DNA of 64,000 bases, taken from NCBI GenBank assembly GCA_020073385.1, contig JAIQFH010000024.1, positions 1 through 64,000 of the forward strand, in the 5' to 3' direction. Source of the stretch: Terriglobia bacterium (GTDB lineage Bacteria; Acidobacteriota; Terriglobia; Terriglobales; Acidobacteriaceae). This document shows positions 27,954 through 37,497 of the stretch, one piece after another. The position numbers and the translations under genes were made by a program. The notes under the pieces are model-generated. The model was not told the origin of the DNA. It ran no database searches and worked only from the letters and a program-made list of their open reading frames with translations. The stretch's first letter is position 1, and each line of letters begins with the position of its first letter.

Positions 27954-29363
27954 CTACGGATGGGTCATCTTTTCCGGCTTCACCAGTTGATCGAACTCTT
28001 CGCCTGTTAGATATCCCAGCTTCAGCGCGGCTTCGCGCAGGCTTGAATGTTCTACGTGTGCCGTGTGGGCGATCTGCGCAGCTTTGTCATAGCCAACCTT
28101 CGGAGCAAGAGCCGTGACCAGCATCAGCGAATTCTTCACGTACCAATCGACCTTGGCGCGGTCGACCTCGATGCCCTTAATCATGTATTCGACATAACCG
28201 TGGCAGGCATCGGTGATCAGCGTGACGGAGTGCAGGAAGTTGTAGATGATCACCGGCTTGAAGACGTTGAGTTCAAAGTTTCCCTGTGATCCACCAAAGC
28301 CAACGGCAGCGGTTGCGCCATGCACCTGCACGCAGACCATGGTCATGGCCTCGCACTGCGTCGGGTTCACCTTGCCCGGCATAATCGAGGACCCCGGTTC
28401 ATTTTCTGGAATCGACAACTCGCCCAGTCCGCAGCGCGGGCCAGAGGCCAGCCAGCGAATGTCGTTGGAAATCTTCATGAATGATGCTGCCAGGGTCTCC
28501 ATGGCGCCTTGTGCGAAGACGATCTCATCGTGGGCCGAGAGGGCGGCAAACTTGTTGCCGTGCGAGCGGAAGGGAAGTCCGGAGAGTTCGGCAATCTTTT
28601 TGGCCGCGCGCTCGGCAAACTCGGGATGCGTGTTGAGACCGGTTCCCACAGCAGTCCCGCCTATCGCCAAGTCGTAGAGACCTTCAAGGGTCTGCTCCAG
28701 GCGCTTGATGTCGCGCTCCAGCAAGCTCGCCCAACCGCCGAATTCCTGGCCGATGGTCAGAGGGACCGCGTCCTGTAAATGCGTGCGGCCGATTTTGACG
28801 ATGTCGTGAAATTCCTTTGCCTTGGCAGCGATGGCATTGTGAACAGTCTTGACCGCCGGAATCAGGGCATTCTTCACTCGGTCCGCCGCCGCGATGTGCA
28901 TAGCTGCCGGGAACGTATCGTTCGACGACTGCGACATGTTGACGTGGTCGTTGGGATGAATCGGTTTCTTCGATCCAAGCTCGCCGCCCGCAATTTCAAT
29001 GGCGCGGTTCGAGATGACCTCATTCACGTTCATGTTGGTCTGCGTCCCACTGCCGGTTTGCCATATACGGAGCGGGAACTGATCGTTCAGTTTGCCGGCA
29101 ATCACTTCGTCAGCCGCTTGTGCGATCAGCTTTGCCTTGTCAGCCGGCAGTTTCCCAAGATCCTGATTCACTAACGCGCAGGCTTTTTTCAGAATCCCAA
29201 ACGCGCGAATTAATTCCGGCGGCATGGTGTCGCGTCCGATGTTGAAGTGCAGCAAAGATCGCTGAGTCTGCGCTCCCCAATAGACATTCGAGGGGACCTC
29301 GATCTTGCCCATGCTGTCGGATTCCATGCGGGTCTTGGTGGCTGGTTCGGTGACGGTAGACAT
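27954..29363 (-). CDS. fumC: Fumarate hydratase, class II
   Basis: This 469-residue cytoplasmic tetrameric enzyme interconverts fumarate and L-malate in the citric acid cycle. The family signature [11 protein letters not shown] is present, as are the substrate-binding segments [12 protein letters not shown] and [13 protein letters not shown]. No iron-sulfur cysteines are needed in this class. L-malate is also a substrate of the BshA enzyme encoded further right, and the next gene is ypdA. That may be chance. It runs convergent to the EamA transporter. Confidence 0.96.
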   Translation of the reverse strand: MSTVTEPATKTRMESDSMGKIEVPSNVYWGAQTQRSLLHFNIGRDTMPPELIRAFGILKKACALVNQDLGKLPADKAKLIAQAADEVIAGKLNDQFPLRIWQTGSGTQTNMNVNEVISNRAIEIAGGELGSKKPIHPNDHVNMSQSSNDTFPAAMHIAAADRVKNALIPAVKTVHNAIAAKAKEFHDIVKIGRTHLQDAVPLTIGQEFGGWASLLERDIKRLEQTLEGLYDLAIGGTAVGTGLNTHPEFAERAAKKIAELSGLPFRSHGNKFAALSAHDEIVFAQGAMETLAASFMKISNDIRWLASGPRCGLGELSIPENEPGSSIMPGKVNPTQCEAMTMVCVQVHGATAAVGFGGSQGNFELNVFKPVIIYNFLHSVTLITDACHGYVEYMIKGIEVDRAKVDWYVKNSLMLVTALAPKVGYDKAAQIAHTAHVEHSSLREAALKLGYLTGEEFDQLVKPEKMTHP

Positions 29364-29526
29364 GAGGGCTCCTGAGGCGAGCGGAGATATGAAGGTAACC
29401 GCAAATTATAGCGCGGAGTGTGGATGGCAGAGGCTCGCGATGGCCTCTTAAGGTCCGCATGCTAGAATCAAAAGTTTCGGATTGCGCTCGAACCCTCGTC
29501 GACTCGAGCTGTCCACAGCTTAATCC

Positions 29527-30576
29527 ATGCCCGAATTCCTCGCCGCCGAAGATATCGACACGCTGCCGAAAGCCAAGACGAAGCCTCGCGCGGAAATGCG
29601 GACTGACGTCATCGTGATAGGCGCCGGACCGACGGGATTGGCTTGCGCGATCGAGGCACAGAAGGTCGGACTGAAGGTCATCGTGCTCGACAAAGGATGC
29701 CTGGTCAACTCATTGTTTCACTATCCGGCGAACATGGTTTTCTTCACCACGCCGGAGCTGCTCGAAATCGGCGACATCCCATTCACTACTGCGCAGCAGA
29801 AGCCCACCCGAGAGGAAGCGCTGGAGTACTACCGCAAGGTTGCCGAGCACTATCATGTTGACGTTCGCCAGTACGAGTGGGTCAAGACCGTCATGGGAGA
29901 AGACGGGAATTTCAGCATTACCGCGACGGATCGGGCTGGCCGTCCGCATGACTATCTTGCGAAGAAAGTGATCGTGTCGACCGGTTATTACGATCTGGCG
30001 AACCAGTTGAACATCCCGGGCGAGGACCTGCCGAAAGTGTCGCACTATTACGGCGAACCTCATCCCTACTACGACACGGATGTGCTGGTCATTGGGGGCA
30101 AGAATTCCGCAGCGATTGCGGCGCTCGATCTGTGGCGTCACGGGGCGCGCGTGTCCCTGGTGCACAGGGAGTCGCAGCTCCACCATCACGTCAAATACTG
30201 GATCAAACCTGACCTGGAGAACCGCATCAAAGCGGGAGAGATTGAAGCCTACTTCAACAGCTACGTGCAGGAGATTGGGATTGATCACGTCGTGGTGGTT
30301 ACGCCCAGGGGACCCATTCGCCTGAAGAATGATTTCGTGCTGGCCCTCATCGGGTATCACCCCGACTACGATTTCCTGCGGAGTATGGGGATCGAATTGT
30401 CAGAGCAGCAGTGCCGGCCGGTCTGCGACCCGGTGTCGTTGGAAAGTAACGTCCGCGGAATCTATGTTGCGGGCGTGATCGTGGCGGGCTCGCGCACCAA
30501 CGAGATTTTCATCGAGAATGGGCGCTTTCACGGCAAGCAGATCGCCGAAGACTTAAAGAGGAAGCTGCACTGCTGA
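29527..30576 (+). CDS. ypdA: YpdA-type flavin reductase, probable bacillithiol disulfide reductase
   Basis: This 349-residue FAD/NADPH oxidoreductase looks like thioredoxin reductase but lacks the CxxC active site, as in YpdA. The FAD motif VIGAGPTGLACAIEA starts at about residue 30. The typical YpdA stretch CLVNSLFHYPANMVFFTT follows near 58, and the NADPH motif VLVIGGKNSAAIAALDLW near 186. YpdA reduces bacillithiol disulfide in Firmicutes. With bshA in the same window, bacillithiol or a close relative is likely the low-molecular-weight thiol here. It is transcribed alone and followed by a hairpin. Confidence 0.88.
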   Translation: MPEFLAAEDIDTLPKAKTKPRAEMRTDVIVIGAGPTGLACAIEAQKVGLKVIVLDKGCLVNSLFHYPANMVFFTTPELLEIGDIPFTTAQQKPTREEALEYYRKVAEHYHVDVRQYEWVKTVMGEDGNFSITATDRAGRPHDYLAKKVIVSTGYYDLANQLNIPGEDLPKVSHYYGEPHPYYDTDVLVIGGKNSAAIAALDLWRHGARVSLVHRESQLHHHVKYWIKPDLENRIKAGEIEAYFNSYVQEIGIDHVVVVTPRGPIRLKNDFVLALIGYHPDYDFLRSMGIELSEQQCRPVCDPVSLESNVRGIYVAGVIVAGSRTNEIFIENGRFHGKQIAEDLKRKLHC

Positions 30577-30607
30577 ATCAAACAGCTAGCTAGCGGAACG
30601 TGAAAAT

Positions 30608-30641
30608 CCCCACTTCTCCCCAAAATCAGGGAGAAATGGGG
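30608..30641 (+). terminator. Hairpin downstream of ypdA
   Basis: CCCCACTTCTCCC and GGGAGAAATGGGG pair over 12 of 13 positions with an 8-nt loop, 31 nt after the ypdA stop. No long T-run follows, so it may be a factor-assisted terminator or a dispersed repeat. The rest of the 274-bp gap to the next gene shows no coding character. Confidence 0.5.
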
Positions 30642-30850
30642 CACCCATGCTTGATGAAAGGGTCGGGCCGCGTTCATCCTTTATTTATTTTTCGCCGCAC
30701 CGCACCGGCTAGAGCGATGAGGCCAGTTCCGAGTAGAGTCGACGAACATCAGCTCATTCTTCTTCCTAACGAAGCCGTGCCCTTCGTCCTTATCCAGACA
30801 TACAATCCGCTTTGCTACAAACGGCCGCACGGTTACCCTAGCCATTCCTT

Positions 30851-32164
30851 ATGGAACCCGAACCAGAACACGGCGCGGCTACGATTTCGCTCGCTTCTTA
30901 TACGCGATTGATCGGGGCGAACCGCAACTTCCGGCGGCTCTGGCTGGCGCAGATCGTGAGCGAGATTGGCGACTGGTTCTATACGCTTTCGATCTACACG
31001 TTGTTACTGCAGCTAACGGGACACGCCAGTTCCGTCGCTCTAGCCCTGGTGCTGCAAGTTCTTCCTCAAACCCTGGTGGGGCCGACCGCGGGAGTGGTGA
31101 ACGATCGGTTGAAGCGCAAGTACGTGATGATCGCCGCCGATCTGGTGCGCTTCGTGATTGTGCTCTCCATGCTTCTGGTGCGGTCGAGATCGATGGTGTG
31201 GCTGGTCTATCCCCTGCTGGTGGCTGAGACGACGATGGCCGCATTCTTCGAGCCGGCGCGTAGCGCGGTGATTCCCAACATTTCTGAGGCGAGCGAGGTT
31301 CTCGTGGCCAACACGCTCTCGTCAGCGACATGGTCGGTCAATCTGCTGATTGGAGCGTCGGTGGGTGGGGTGGTCGCTGCGTTCCTGGGACGAGATGCCG
31401 CATTTGTCCTCAACGCGCTTTCGTTTCTGACCTCGGCTGTGCTGATCAGCGGAATGCGGTTTGCGGAGCCTCATGCTGATGCAGCGCCTCCGCTCCGCCC
31501 GCGCGACCTTGTCGACTTCTCGCCGGTGATGGAGGGTATCCGCTATATCCGAAGCCATCCGGTGCTCGTGCCTGCTGTGTTTGCCAAGGCGGGAGAACTG
31601 ATGGTAGGGCCGAGCTGGGTGATTTTTACAGTCATGGGCGCACGGGAATTCGCGGTCCATGGCAGAGGTATCAATCCTGCGGGCGGAGCCATGCTCGGGA
31701 TGAGTATTCTGCTGGGCGGGCGTGGTCTGGGCGCACTGGTTGGTCCGCTGATCTCAGCGCGATGGGCGGGCCAGAACGATCACAGGTTGCGACTTGGCAT
31801 TCTGTTCGGATACGTCACCATCGCCGTGGGCTATGGGCTGATCGGAGTCAGTCGCAGCGTCTGGATGGCCGCAGCCTGCGCCATGTTGGCGCACGCGGGA
31901 GGCTCGACCGTTTGGGTTTTCTCTACGACATTGTTGCAACTCAGAACGGAAGATCGTTTTCGAGGCCGCGTCTTTTCCGCCGACCTGGGGCTCGCCAGCT
32001 TTACCTTTGCAACTACGGCATATTTGTGCGGCCATTTTCTCGATCTGGGCATACCGGTCCGCACGATGGCTGTTGGCACCGGCTTCTTTATGCTGATTCC
32101 GGCGGCGCTGCTGGCGTGGGTGCTGCGCGCTGATCGTTTCCGCCAAGGGCAAAAGGCGGCGTGA
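30851..32164 (+). CDS. Major facilitator superfamily transporter (MFS_3/enterobactin-exporter-like)
   Basis: This 437-residue membrane protein has about twelve hydrophobic segments. The N-terminal region FRRLWLAQIVSEIGDWFYTLSIYTLLL and the cytoplasmic-loop motif GVVNDRLKRKYVMI (the DRxxRK-type MFS loop) are typical of the MFS_3 group, which includes drug and siderophore exporters. The substrate is not inferable. It stands alone, with no regulator beside it. Confidence 0.88.
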   Translation: MEPEPEHGAATISLASYTRLIGANRNFRRLWLAQIVSEIGDWFYTLSIYTLLLQLTGHASSVALALVLQVLPQTLVGPTAGVVNDRLKRKYVMIAADLVRFVIVLSMLLVRSRSMVWLVYPLLVAETTMAAFFEPARSAVIPNISEASEVLVANTLSSATWSVNLLIGASVGGVVAAFLGRDAAFVLNALSFLTSAVLISGMRFAEPHADAAPPLRPRDLVDFSPVMEGIRYIRSHPVLVPAVFAKAGELMVGPSWVIFTVMGAREFAVHGRGINPAGGAMLGMSILLGGRGLGALVGPLISARWAGQNDHRLRLGILFGYVTIAVGYGLIGVSRSVWMAAACAMLAHAGGSTVWVFSTTLLQLRTEDRFRGRVFSADLGLASFTFATTAYLCGHFLDLGIPVRTMAVGTGFFMLIPAALLAWVLRADRFRQGQKAA

Positions 32165-32389
32165 GTTGCCGTGTGCCGGTTTTTCACTTACACTCGCGTT
32201 CAGGCGTGCTCCTCCCCCCGGGCTGTGATCCCTGTTATGCAGTTTTTCGAGTCAGATCGTGGGCAAGATGTCTCGCGCCCTCAGGTAGAAACGGATTTTC
32301 CCGTTTGCCACGTGATTCGTTTTCCCCTAAACTGACCGGCGAAAGACGGTCGCCTCCCCCCTGCGAAAGGCCTTCCGAAGGAGCCACTC

Positions 32390-32854
32390 ATGGGCCGGTC
32401 GGAGATTCGCACCAGCATCAACCGCAATCTCAAACATGTTTTTGAAACCTACGCTCAGCCGGATCCGTGGCGTTGGTCCGATATTCTTAGCGTGCGTTGG
32501 ACCCACGGAGAACCATGGGAGGTCGAGAGTCGTATGCGCATTGAACCCGCCAACTCTTTCGGCGTGATCGTCGATCAGGTCGTAACGCACTTCGAACCAT
32601 ACCGCCGGGTGGGTTTCATCAGCCATTTCGGCGGGGTGACGATGATCTCGCACGTTGTTTTCAGTGCGCTGGGCGACGAGGTCACCGAGGTTCGGAGCAA
32701 CCTGGAGTTTGTCGGATCGTTTTCCCGCGTGGCTGGTTTAGCCTTGGGCCCGGCAATTGAGTACGGAGCGCGGAGGTTCTATGAATTTTTGAAGCAAGAG
32801 TGCGAACGGGAGAGTCCGGCACAAATTCCCCCGGGCAGTTCAGACGCAGGATAG
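32390..32854 (+). CDS. SRPBCC-family protein (START-like fold)
   Basis: This 154-residue soluble protein probably belongs to the SRPBCC/polyketide-cyclase superfamily: an N-terminal helix, then strands with VRWTHGEPWEVESRMRIEP, and a long C-terminal helix (SRVAGLALGPAIEYGARRFYEFLKQE) lining a hydrophobic pocket. Ligand and function are unknown. It converges on the pterin dehydratase gene, with 7 nt between stops. The 225-bp region upstream shows no gene. Confidence 0.65.
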   Translation: MGRSEIRTSINRNLKHVFETYAQPDPWRWSDILSVRWTHGEPWEVESRMRIEPANSFGVIVDQVVTHFEPYRRVGFISHFGGVTMISHVVFSALGDEVTEVRSNLEFVGSFSRVAGLALGPAIEYGARRFYEFLKQECERESPAQIPPGSSDAG

Positions 32855-32861
32855 GTCGGTT

Positions 32862-33194
32862 TTAGACAGCGCCCAACCGGTCAATCTTCGCGGCCATAAT
32901 AAAGTCACTCTCGGTCAGGCCATCGATCTTGTGGGTCCAAAGTGTGACTTCCACCTTACCCCACTTAAGAAGAATGTCGGGATGGTGGCCCTGGCTTTCG
33001 GCGATCTCGCCCACCTGATTCACGAACTCCAGGGCCTGCTTGAAATCGGGGAAACGGAATTCGCGGTGGAGGTGATGCTCGTTGGTGACCGTCCATTTGG
33101 ACACGCCGGAGTGGAGTTTCTCCAGTTCTTTTCCACGCAACGGAGGCACACCGCCTTTGCAGGGCACGCATTGCTTGTCAGCAAGTTCAGTCAT
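32862..33194 (-). CDS. Pterin-4a-carbinolamine dehydratase
   Basis: This 110-residue enzyme dehydrates 4a-hydroxy-tetrahydropterin, recycling the cofactor of aromatic amino acid hydroxylases. The catalytic histidines lie in GHHPDILLKW and LWTHKIDGLTESD. The N-terminus has a CVPC pair (KQCVPCKGGVPPL) common in bacterial members. No aromatic hydroxylase is in the window, so a molybdopterin-related or other role is possible. Confidence 0.9.
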   Translation of the reverse strand: MTELADKQCVPCKGGVPPLRGKELEKLHSGVSKWTVTNEHHLHREFRFPDFKQALEFVNQVGEIAESQGHHPDILLKWGKVEVTLWTHKIDGLTESDFIMAAKIDRLGAV

Positions 33195-33347
33195 AGATTC
33201 CTCAAAAGCGCGAAGGGTGAGGTCGGCAGAACAGGCTCACCGTTCTCATCTTACCAGCGGCAATTGCGGCGGGAATTCAGGGTTCCCTGTGTACAATGAG
33301 GTACTCCCAGCCGGTTCGCGATTCGATTCATCGGAAAGGAAACGATA

Positions 33348-34325
33348 GTGGTCGTTCTAGTCATCGGCGGCGCTGGATATATCGGAAGTCACACCGCCCG
33401 GGCGCTGAAAGCTGTCGGTCACGAAGTCATTATTTTTGACAATCTCAGCACGGGGTACGAATTCCTGGCGGCCGGGTTCAAACTGGTGAAGGGGGATGTC
33501 CTTGATAAAAGCGCTCTCACCAGCGTTCTCTCGGGCTGCGATGCGATCATGCACTTCGCGGCTCACGCGTATGTGGGAGAGTCTGTCACGAATCCGAGAA
33601 AATATTTCCGCAACAACGTTGAGGGAGGTTTGGCGCTACTGAATGCAGCGGTTGATGCCGGGATCAACAAGATTATTTTTTCGTCCACGTGTGCCGTGTA
33701 TGGCGTCCCCGCTAAAGTTCCGATCGAAGAAAACATTCCGCGCCAGCCGGTGAATCCTTACGGCGTCTCGAAATTGTTCTTTGAGCAGGCGCTGGAAGCG
33801 TATGACCGCGCCTACGGTTTTCGCTACGCCAGCCTGCGATACTTCAATGCCGCGGGGGCGGACGAAAGCGGCGAGATCGGCGAACTGCATGAGCCCGAGA
33901 CTCACCTGATCCCCCTGGCGCTTCGCGCCGCAGCAGGCGTTGGACCTGCGCTGCAGGTCTTTGGTTCAGACTATCCGACGCCGGACGGGACCTGCATCCG
34001 CGATTACATACACGTGAATGATCTGGCCACTGCACACCTGCGGGCACTCGAGCATCTGGAGGCCGGGAAGGAAAGCGTCGCGGTCAACGTCGGGACGGGA
34101 GTCGGCGAGTCTGTCCGGGAGGTAATTTCCGCAGTCGAAAAGGTTACGGGTAAGAGCGTGCCTCATACAGTGGTGCCGCGGCGTCCTGGGGATCCGCCGG
34201 CACTGGTCGCCAATCCGGCCAAGGCGCAATCTTTGCTCAACTGGAAGGCCACGCGCGGCCTGAACGAGATCGTGAGCACAGCGTGGAGTTGGGAAGAGCA
34301 TCGTCGGGGCGTAAGGGTTCGGTGA
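33348..34325 (+). CDS. galE: UDP-glucose 4-epimerase
   Basis: This 325-residue short-chain dehydrogenase interconverts UDP-glucose and UDP-galactose. The NAD motif GGAGYIGSHTARAL starts at residue 7. The catalytic SSTCAVYG segment and Tyr138/Lys142 (YGVSK) are present, and DYIHVNDLATAHL follows. The start is GTG with AAAGGAAA upstream. Specificity for N-acetylated sugars cannot be excluded. proC follows on the same strand after 71 bp. Confidence 0.93.
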   Translation: MVVLVIGGAGYIGSHTARALKAVGHEVIIFDNLSTGYEFLAAGFKLVKGDVLDKSALTSVLSGCDAIMHFAAHAYVGESVTNPRKYFRNNVEGGLALLNAAVDAGINKIIFSSTCAVYGVPAKVPIEENIPRQPVNPYGVSKLFFEQALEAYDRAYGFRYASLRYFNAAGADESGEIGELHEPETHLIPLALRAAAGVGPALQVFGSDYPTPDGTCIRDYIHVNDLATAHLRALEHLEAGKESVAVNVGTGVGESVREVISAVEKVTGKSVPHTVVPRRPGDPPALVANPAKAQSLLNWKATRGLNEIVSTAWSWEEHRRGVRVR

Positions 34326-34396
34326 AATTCTGTACTGCTCGTCTGCGCTCTCTGTCATGAGATTTTGAAATCAAGAAGGGGAAATCGTACGTACCC

Positions 34397-35221
34397 ATGG
34401 CAAATGATCTGACTGGGAAGAAGGTAGCGTTTCTGGGCGCCGGAAAAATGGGCGGAATCATCCTGCAGGCGCTCCTGAACAATGGCCTGCTTTCGGCGAA
34501 ATCAACATGCGCTACTGTCGCCCATGAGGAGCGCGCCAAGGCATTGTCAGCGAAGTTAAACGTAAAAGTCGGCACCAACAACGTGAAGGCCGCCCAGGGC
34601 GCCGACATCATCGTGATTGGCGTGAAGCCTCAAGTGGTTGAAGACGTTATCCGCGAAATCAGCGAGCACATTACTCCGAAGCAGATGATCGTGTCGGTGG
34701 CGGCTTCAGTGCCTACCGCGATGATCGAGAAGAATCTTCCTCCAAATGTCCCGGTCATTCGTGCCATGCCGAACACTCCGTGCCTACTGGGTGTGGGCAT
34801 GACTGCAGTTTGCAAAGGCAAGCATGCGAACGCCGAGCATGTGGCCCTAACCTGTCACATGTTCGATGTTGTCGGACGCACCGTGGTGGTCGACGAGAAG
34901 CACATGGATGCGGTCACCGCACTTTCGGCGAGCGGTCCGGCCTATATCTACATCATTCTCGAGTCGCTGGCGGAGGCGGGCGTGAAGGTAGGTCTGCCGC
35001 GAGACATCGCGACATTGCTGGCAGCGCAGACGACTCTCGGCGCTGCGAAAGTTGTACTTGAGACCGGAGACCATCCGGCCCTGCTCAAAGATGCAGTCAC
35101 AACGCCTGCCGGCTGTACCATCGACGCGATCATGGAACTTGAAGAAGGAAAGTTACGTGTCACCTTGATCAAGGCGGTGGTCAAGGCTGCCCAGCGCGCA
35201 AAGGAACTAGCGTACGGATAG
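34397..35221 (+). CDS. proC: Pyrroline-5-carboxylate reductase
   Basis: This 274-residue NADPH enzyme makes proline from pyrroline-5-carboxylate. The Rossmann motif FLGAGKMGG begins at residue 12. RAMPNTPCLLGVGMTAV and the C-terminal signature DAVTTPAGCTIDAIMELE are typical. Length and motifs are normal. It is the last gene of the rightward galE-proC pair and converges with the next, unknown, gene. Confidence 0.95.
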   Translation: MANDLTGKKVAFLGAGKMGGIILQALLNNGLLSAKSTCATVAHEERAKALSAKLNVKVGTNNVKAAQGADIIVIGVKPQVVEDVIREISEHITPKQMIVSVAASVPTAMIEKNLPPNVPVIRAMPNTPCLLGVGMTAVCKGKHANAEHVALTCHMFDVVGRTVVVDEKHMDAVTALSASGPAYIYIILESLAEAGVKVGLPRDIATLLAAQTTLGAAKVVLETGDHPALLKDAVTTPAGCTIDAIMELEEGKLRVTLIKAVVKAAQRAKELAYG

Positions 35222-35243
35222 ACGCCGGGCACTTCCGATTGAT

Positions 35244-36188
35244 TTAGTCTACGACTGGAGCATATGCAGGTGAAGAATTCAACTCCGGACCACTGCTGAA
35301 ACAACTGGAAGCCTTCCCGCGGGTTACGAACTTTATCTTCCCCGACTCATCCGTGCAGAAAGTTTTTCCTTGTGACTCCGAATCGATCGGAACTGCGGAG
35401 AGACGATATTTCGAGGACGGAGTTCCGCCACATCCGTTGAGGGTGAATCGATAGCCATTCCACTCCTCATTGCCTTGTCCGGGATCGAAGGGGGCGCTGA
35501 AATCCGGGCCCGAGGTACTTTTCGGCGGCGCCAGACTGGGCAAGGCGCAGGCATAGCCGATCTCCGGATGAGCAGCGGAATAGGCCTTCTGGCTGTTAAT
35601 AATCATGTTCATGCGCATCTGGGCCGATTGCTCATTGGCTTCGTCTTGCTGCTTCCGCAGTCCCTTGAGATAGTCCGAATCGGTCAGGGGTATGTGTCCA
35701 GCAACCGTGATTTCCGTCAGTTGCCAAACGTCTTTCTCCTGCTGCATGGTGAAGATGAGGCGGGGGATGACCGGCAGATTTTCTTCTACTCCGTCTTTAT
35801 AGCCATGGACCGAGAGTTCGATCTCGTCCTGGTCTCCCATCAGGCTGTCGTGCTCGACGGCCACTTCGACCCTTTCGTGGTCCGGCTCCTCGGTGACGAG
35901 GATGTTTGGGCCCGTGTCGAATGTTTCGACCGTTCGTCCCTGTGCGGCCATCGAACGGCCGGCTGTCGCAATGCGAAGCACGATCGATGATTCAGGCGAT
36001 TCATCCTTGCGGATCAAGGCTTTGCGTGTGATGTCGGGCAGGTGTTTGGCTAAGTCGTTTTCTCCCTTACCCAGGAACATCTCAATCAGGGCCTGGCGGG
36101 CGGATTGCGGTGGTGGCGCTTGCTGGTTTTGTGCAGCTAGTAAGGTGCCAGCCAAGGTAATGGCCAGCGCGCATAGAACCTGTCGCAT
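35244..36188 (-). CDS. Secreted hypothetical protein (314 residues)
   Basis: I do not recognise a family with certainty. The start is set by TCGGAGGAAGC directly before an ATG that opens a signal peptide (MRQVLCALAITLAGTLLAA). The mature part begins with a Q/P-rich stretch and has a helical region with LIEMFLGKGENDLAKHLPD. A beta-rich domain follows (VEVAVEHDSLMGDQDEIELSVHGYKDGVE). The C-terminal third (SAHPEIGYACALPSL to GSKYRLSAVP-like text) resembles the pilin-like domain of DUF4190/GSPII-type minor proteins, judged weakly. Probably periplasmic or surface exposed. Confidence 0.7.
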   Translation of the reverse strand: MRQVLCALAITLAGTLLAAQNQQAPPPQSARQALIEMFLGKGENDLAKHLPDITRKALIRKDESPESSIVLRIATAGRSMAAQGRTVETFDTGPNILVTEEPDHERVEVAVEHDSLMGDQDEIELSVHGYKDGVEENLPVIPRLIFTMQQEKDVWQLTEITVAGHIPLTDSDYLKGLRKQQDEANEQSAQMRMNMIINSQKAYSAAHPEIGYACALPSLAPPKSTSGPDFSAPFDPGQGNEEWNGYRFTLNGCGGTPSSKYRLSAVPIDSESQGKTFCTDESGKIKFVTRGKASSCFSSGPELNSSPAYAPVVD

Positions 36189-36307
36189 GCTTCCTCCGAT
36201 CGCGACATCCTGCCGTAGGTATCTTACAATCCTAAGACTCCGCGGAGGGTGTTGTGGTTCCTCAGCAGGGTGCAGAAAACTCTTTCTCATGCCGGGAATT
36301 TATCCCA

Positions 36308-36361
36308 GCGGCTGAAGCCGCGACTGATTGTGAGGCATTTACAGTGCGGCTGAAAAGCCGC
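36308..36361. repeat. Pair of palindromes (REP-like)
   Basis: Two copies of a GC hairpin lie 24 nt apart: GCGGCT-ga-AGCCGC (36,308-36,321) and GCGGCT-gaaa-AGCCGC (36,346-36,361). They are followed by a T/C-rich stretch (GCCCTTTCAAAG). Nothing else is seen in the 279-bp gap between the unknown secreted protein and the dehydrogenase. It may be a dispersed repetitive extragenic palindrome. Confidence 0.65.
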
Positions 36362-36467
36362 GCCCTTTCAAAGTGAGATGCTGAATTGGGTTCTTCAGCA
36401 GCCTGTCAGGGGTCAATAGCGAGAGGTTTCGGTGCGGTTGAGGTTCTGTGTTTAAATCTGCATACCC

Positions 36468-37454
36468 ATGAAATTGCTGATCGTGATCCATCACCGGTTC
36501 GAGTTATGGAGAGCGCCGGGATGGTTTGGACAGCGGTTGGCTGAGCATTTCCCGGAACTCGAGGTCGTCCAGCGCGACTCATACGAAGGCGTCGACGAGC
36601 ATCTGCGCGACGCTGAGATCATCTTTACAATATCCCTCCGGCCGGAGCAGCTTGCCGCGACGCGCCACCTCCGGTGGATTCATGCTCCAACTGCGGCGGT
36701 ACATCAGTTTTTGTTTCCTGAGTTGGTCGACAGCGATGTCATTCTGACCAACTCTACCGAGGTTCATGGGCCTGTCGTCGCCGAACACGTCATCGCGTTG
36801 ATCTTCGCTCTGGCGAAGAAGATTCCCCAGGCGACCGTCCTGCAACAAAGGCATGTCTGGGGCAAGGAGACCATGTGGAGAGAGGGATACTGCCCCCGCG
36901 AAATTGCGGGTTTAACCCTTGGACTCATTGGTTTGGGAAGTATCGGGCGCCGAGTCGCACTGATGGCTTCGGCAGTGGGCATGCGCGTCATCGCCGTGCG
37001 TGAACACACAAGCAAAGGCGCGCCAGAGGGAGTGGAGGTGGTTTTCCCGCCGTCAGAACTTGACACGCTTCTCGCACAGTCAGACTTCGTGGTCATGGCA
37101 GCGCCGCTCGTATCCGCGACGCAGGGCCTTTTGAACAGCGAGCGCATCGCTCGGATGAAGCCGGATTCTTTTCTGATCAACGTGGGTCGAGGTCCGCAGG
37201 TCGATGAAGGTGCGCTCGAGGACGCGCTTCGCAGTCGCCGCATCGCCGGCGCCGCGCTTGATGTGTTCGAACATGAGCCACTGCCGCCGGAATCACCGTT
37301 GTGGGATCTCGACAACCTTCTGATTACTCCTCATACTGCGGGGCTGACGGCGAAGCTGTGGGACCGTCACTACGACCTGTTCTCTGACAACCTGCGACGG
37401 TATCTGTCGCGTCAGCCACTCCGGTACGTTGTCGATAAGCACAAAGGCTACTGA
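36468..37454 (+). CDS. D-2-hydroxyacid dehydrogenase family protein
   Basis: This 328-residue NAD(P)-dependent oxidoreductase has the Rossmann motif GLGSIGRRVALMA near residue 155. The catalytic residues Arg241 (NVGRG), Glu270 (VFEHEPLP) and His289 (TPHTAG) are all present. The family includes glyoxylate/hydroxypyruvate reductases and phosphoglycerate dehydrogenase; the lack of an ACT domain argues against the latter. The exact substrate is unknown. The next gene begins 43 nt later on the same strand. Confidence 0.88.
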   Translation: MKLLIVIHHRFELWRAPGWFGQRLAEHFPELEVVQRDSYEGVDEHLRDAEIIFTISLRPEQLAATRHLRWIHAPTAAVHQFLFPELVDSDVILTNSTEVHGPVVAEHVIALIFALAKKIPQATVLQQRHVWGKETMWREGYCPREIAGLTLGLIGLGSIGRRVALMASAVGMRVIAVREHTSKGAPEGVEVVFPPSELDTLLAQSDFVVMAAPLVSATQGLLNSERIARMKPDSFLINVGRGPQVDEGALEDALRSRRIAGAALDVFEHEPLPPESPLWDLDNLLITPHTAGLTAKLWDRHYDLFSDNLRRYLSRQPLRYVVDKHKGY

Positions 37455-37497
37455 ACTCAGCGTTCATGCTACAGTTCTGAGAGAGCCCCTCATCTTT

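Noticed and set aside
30600-30911. Frame of 103 codons after ypdA
   Set aside because: It overlaps a hairpin and the start of the MFS gene and has no family or ribosome site.
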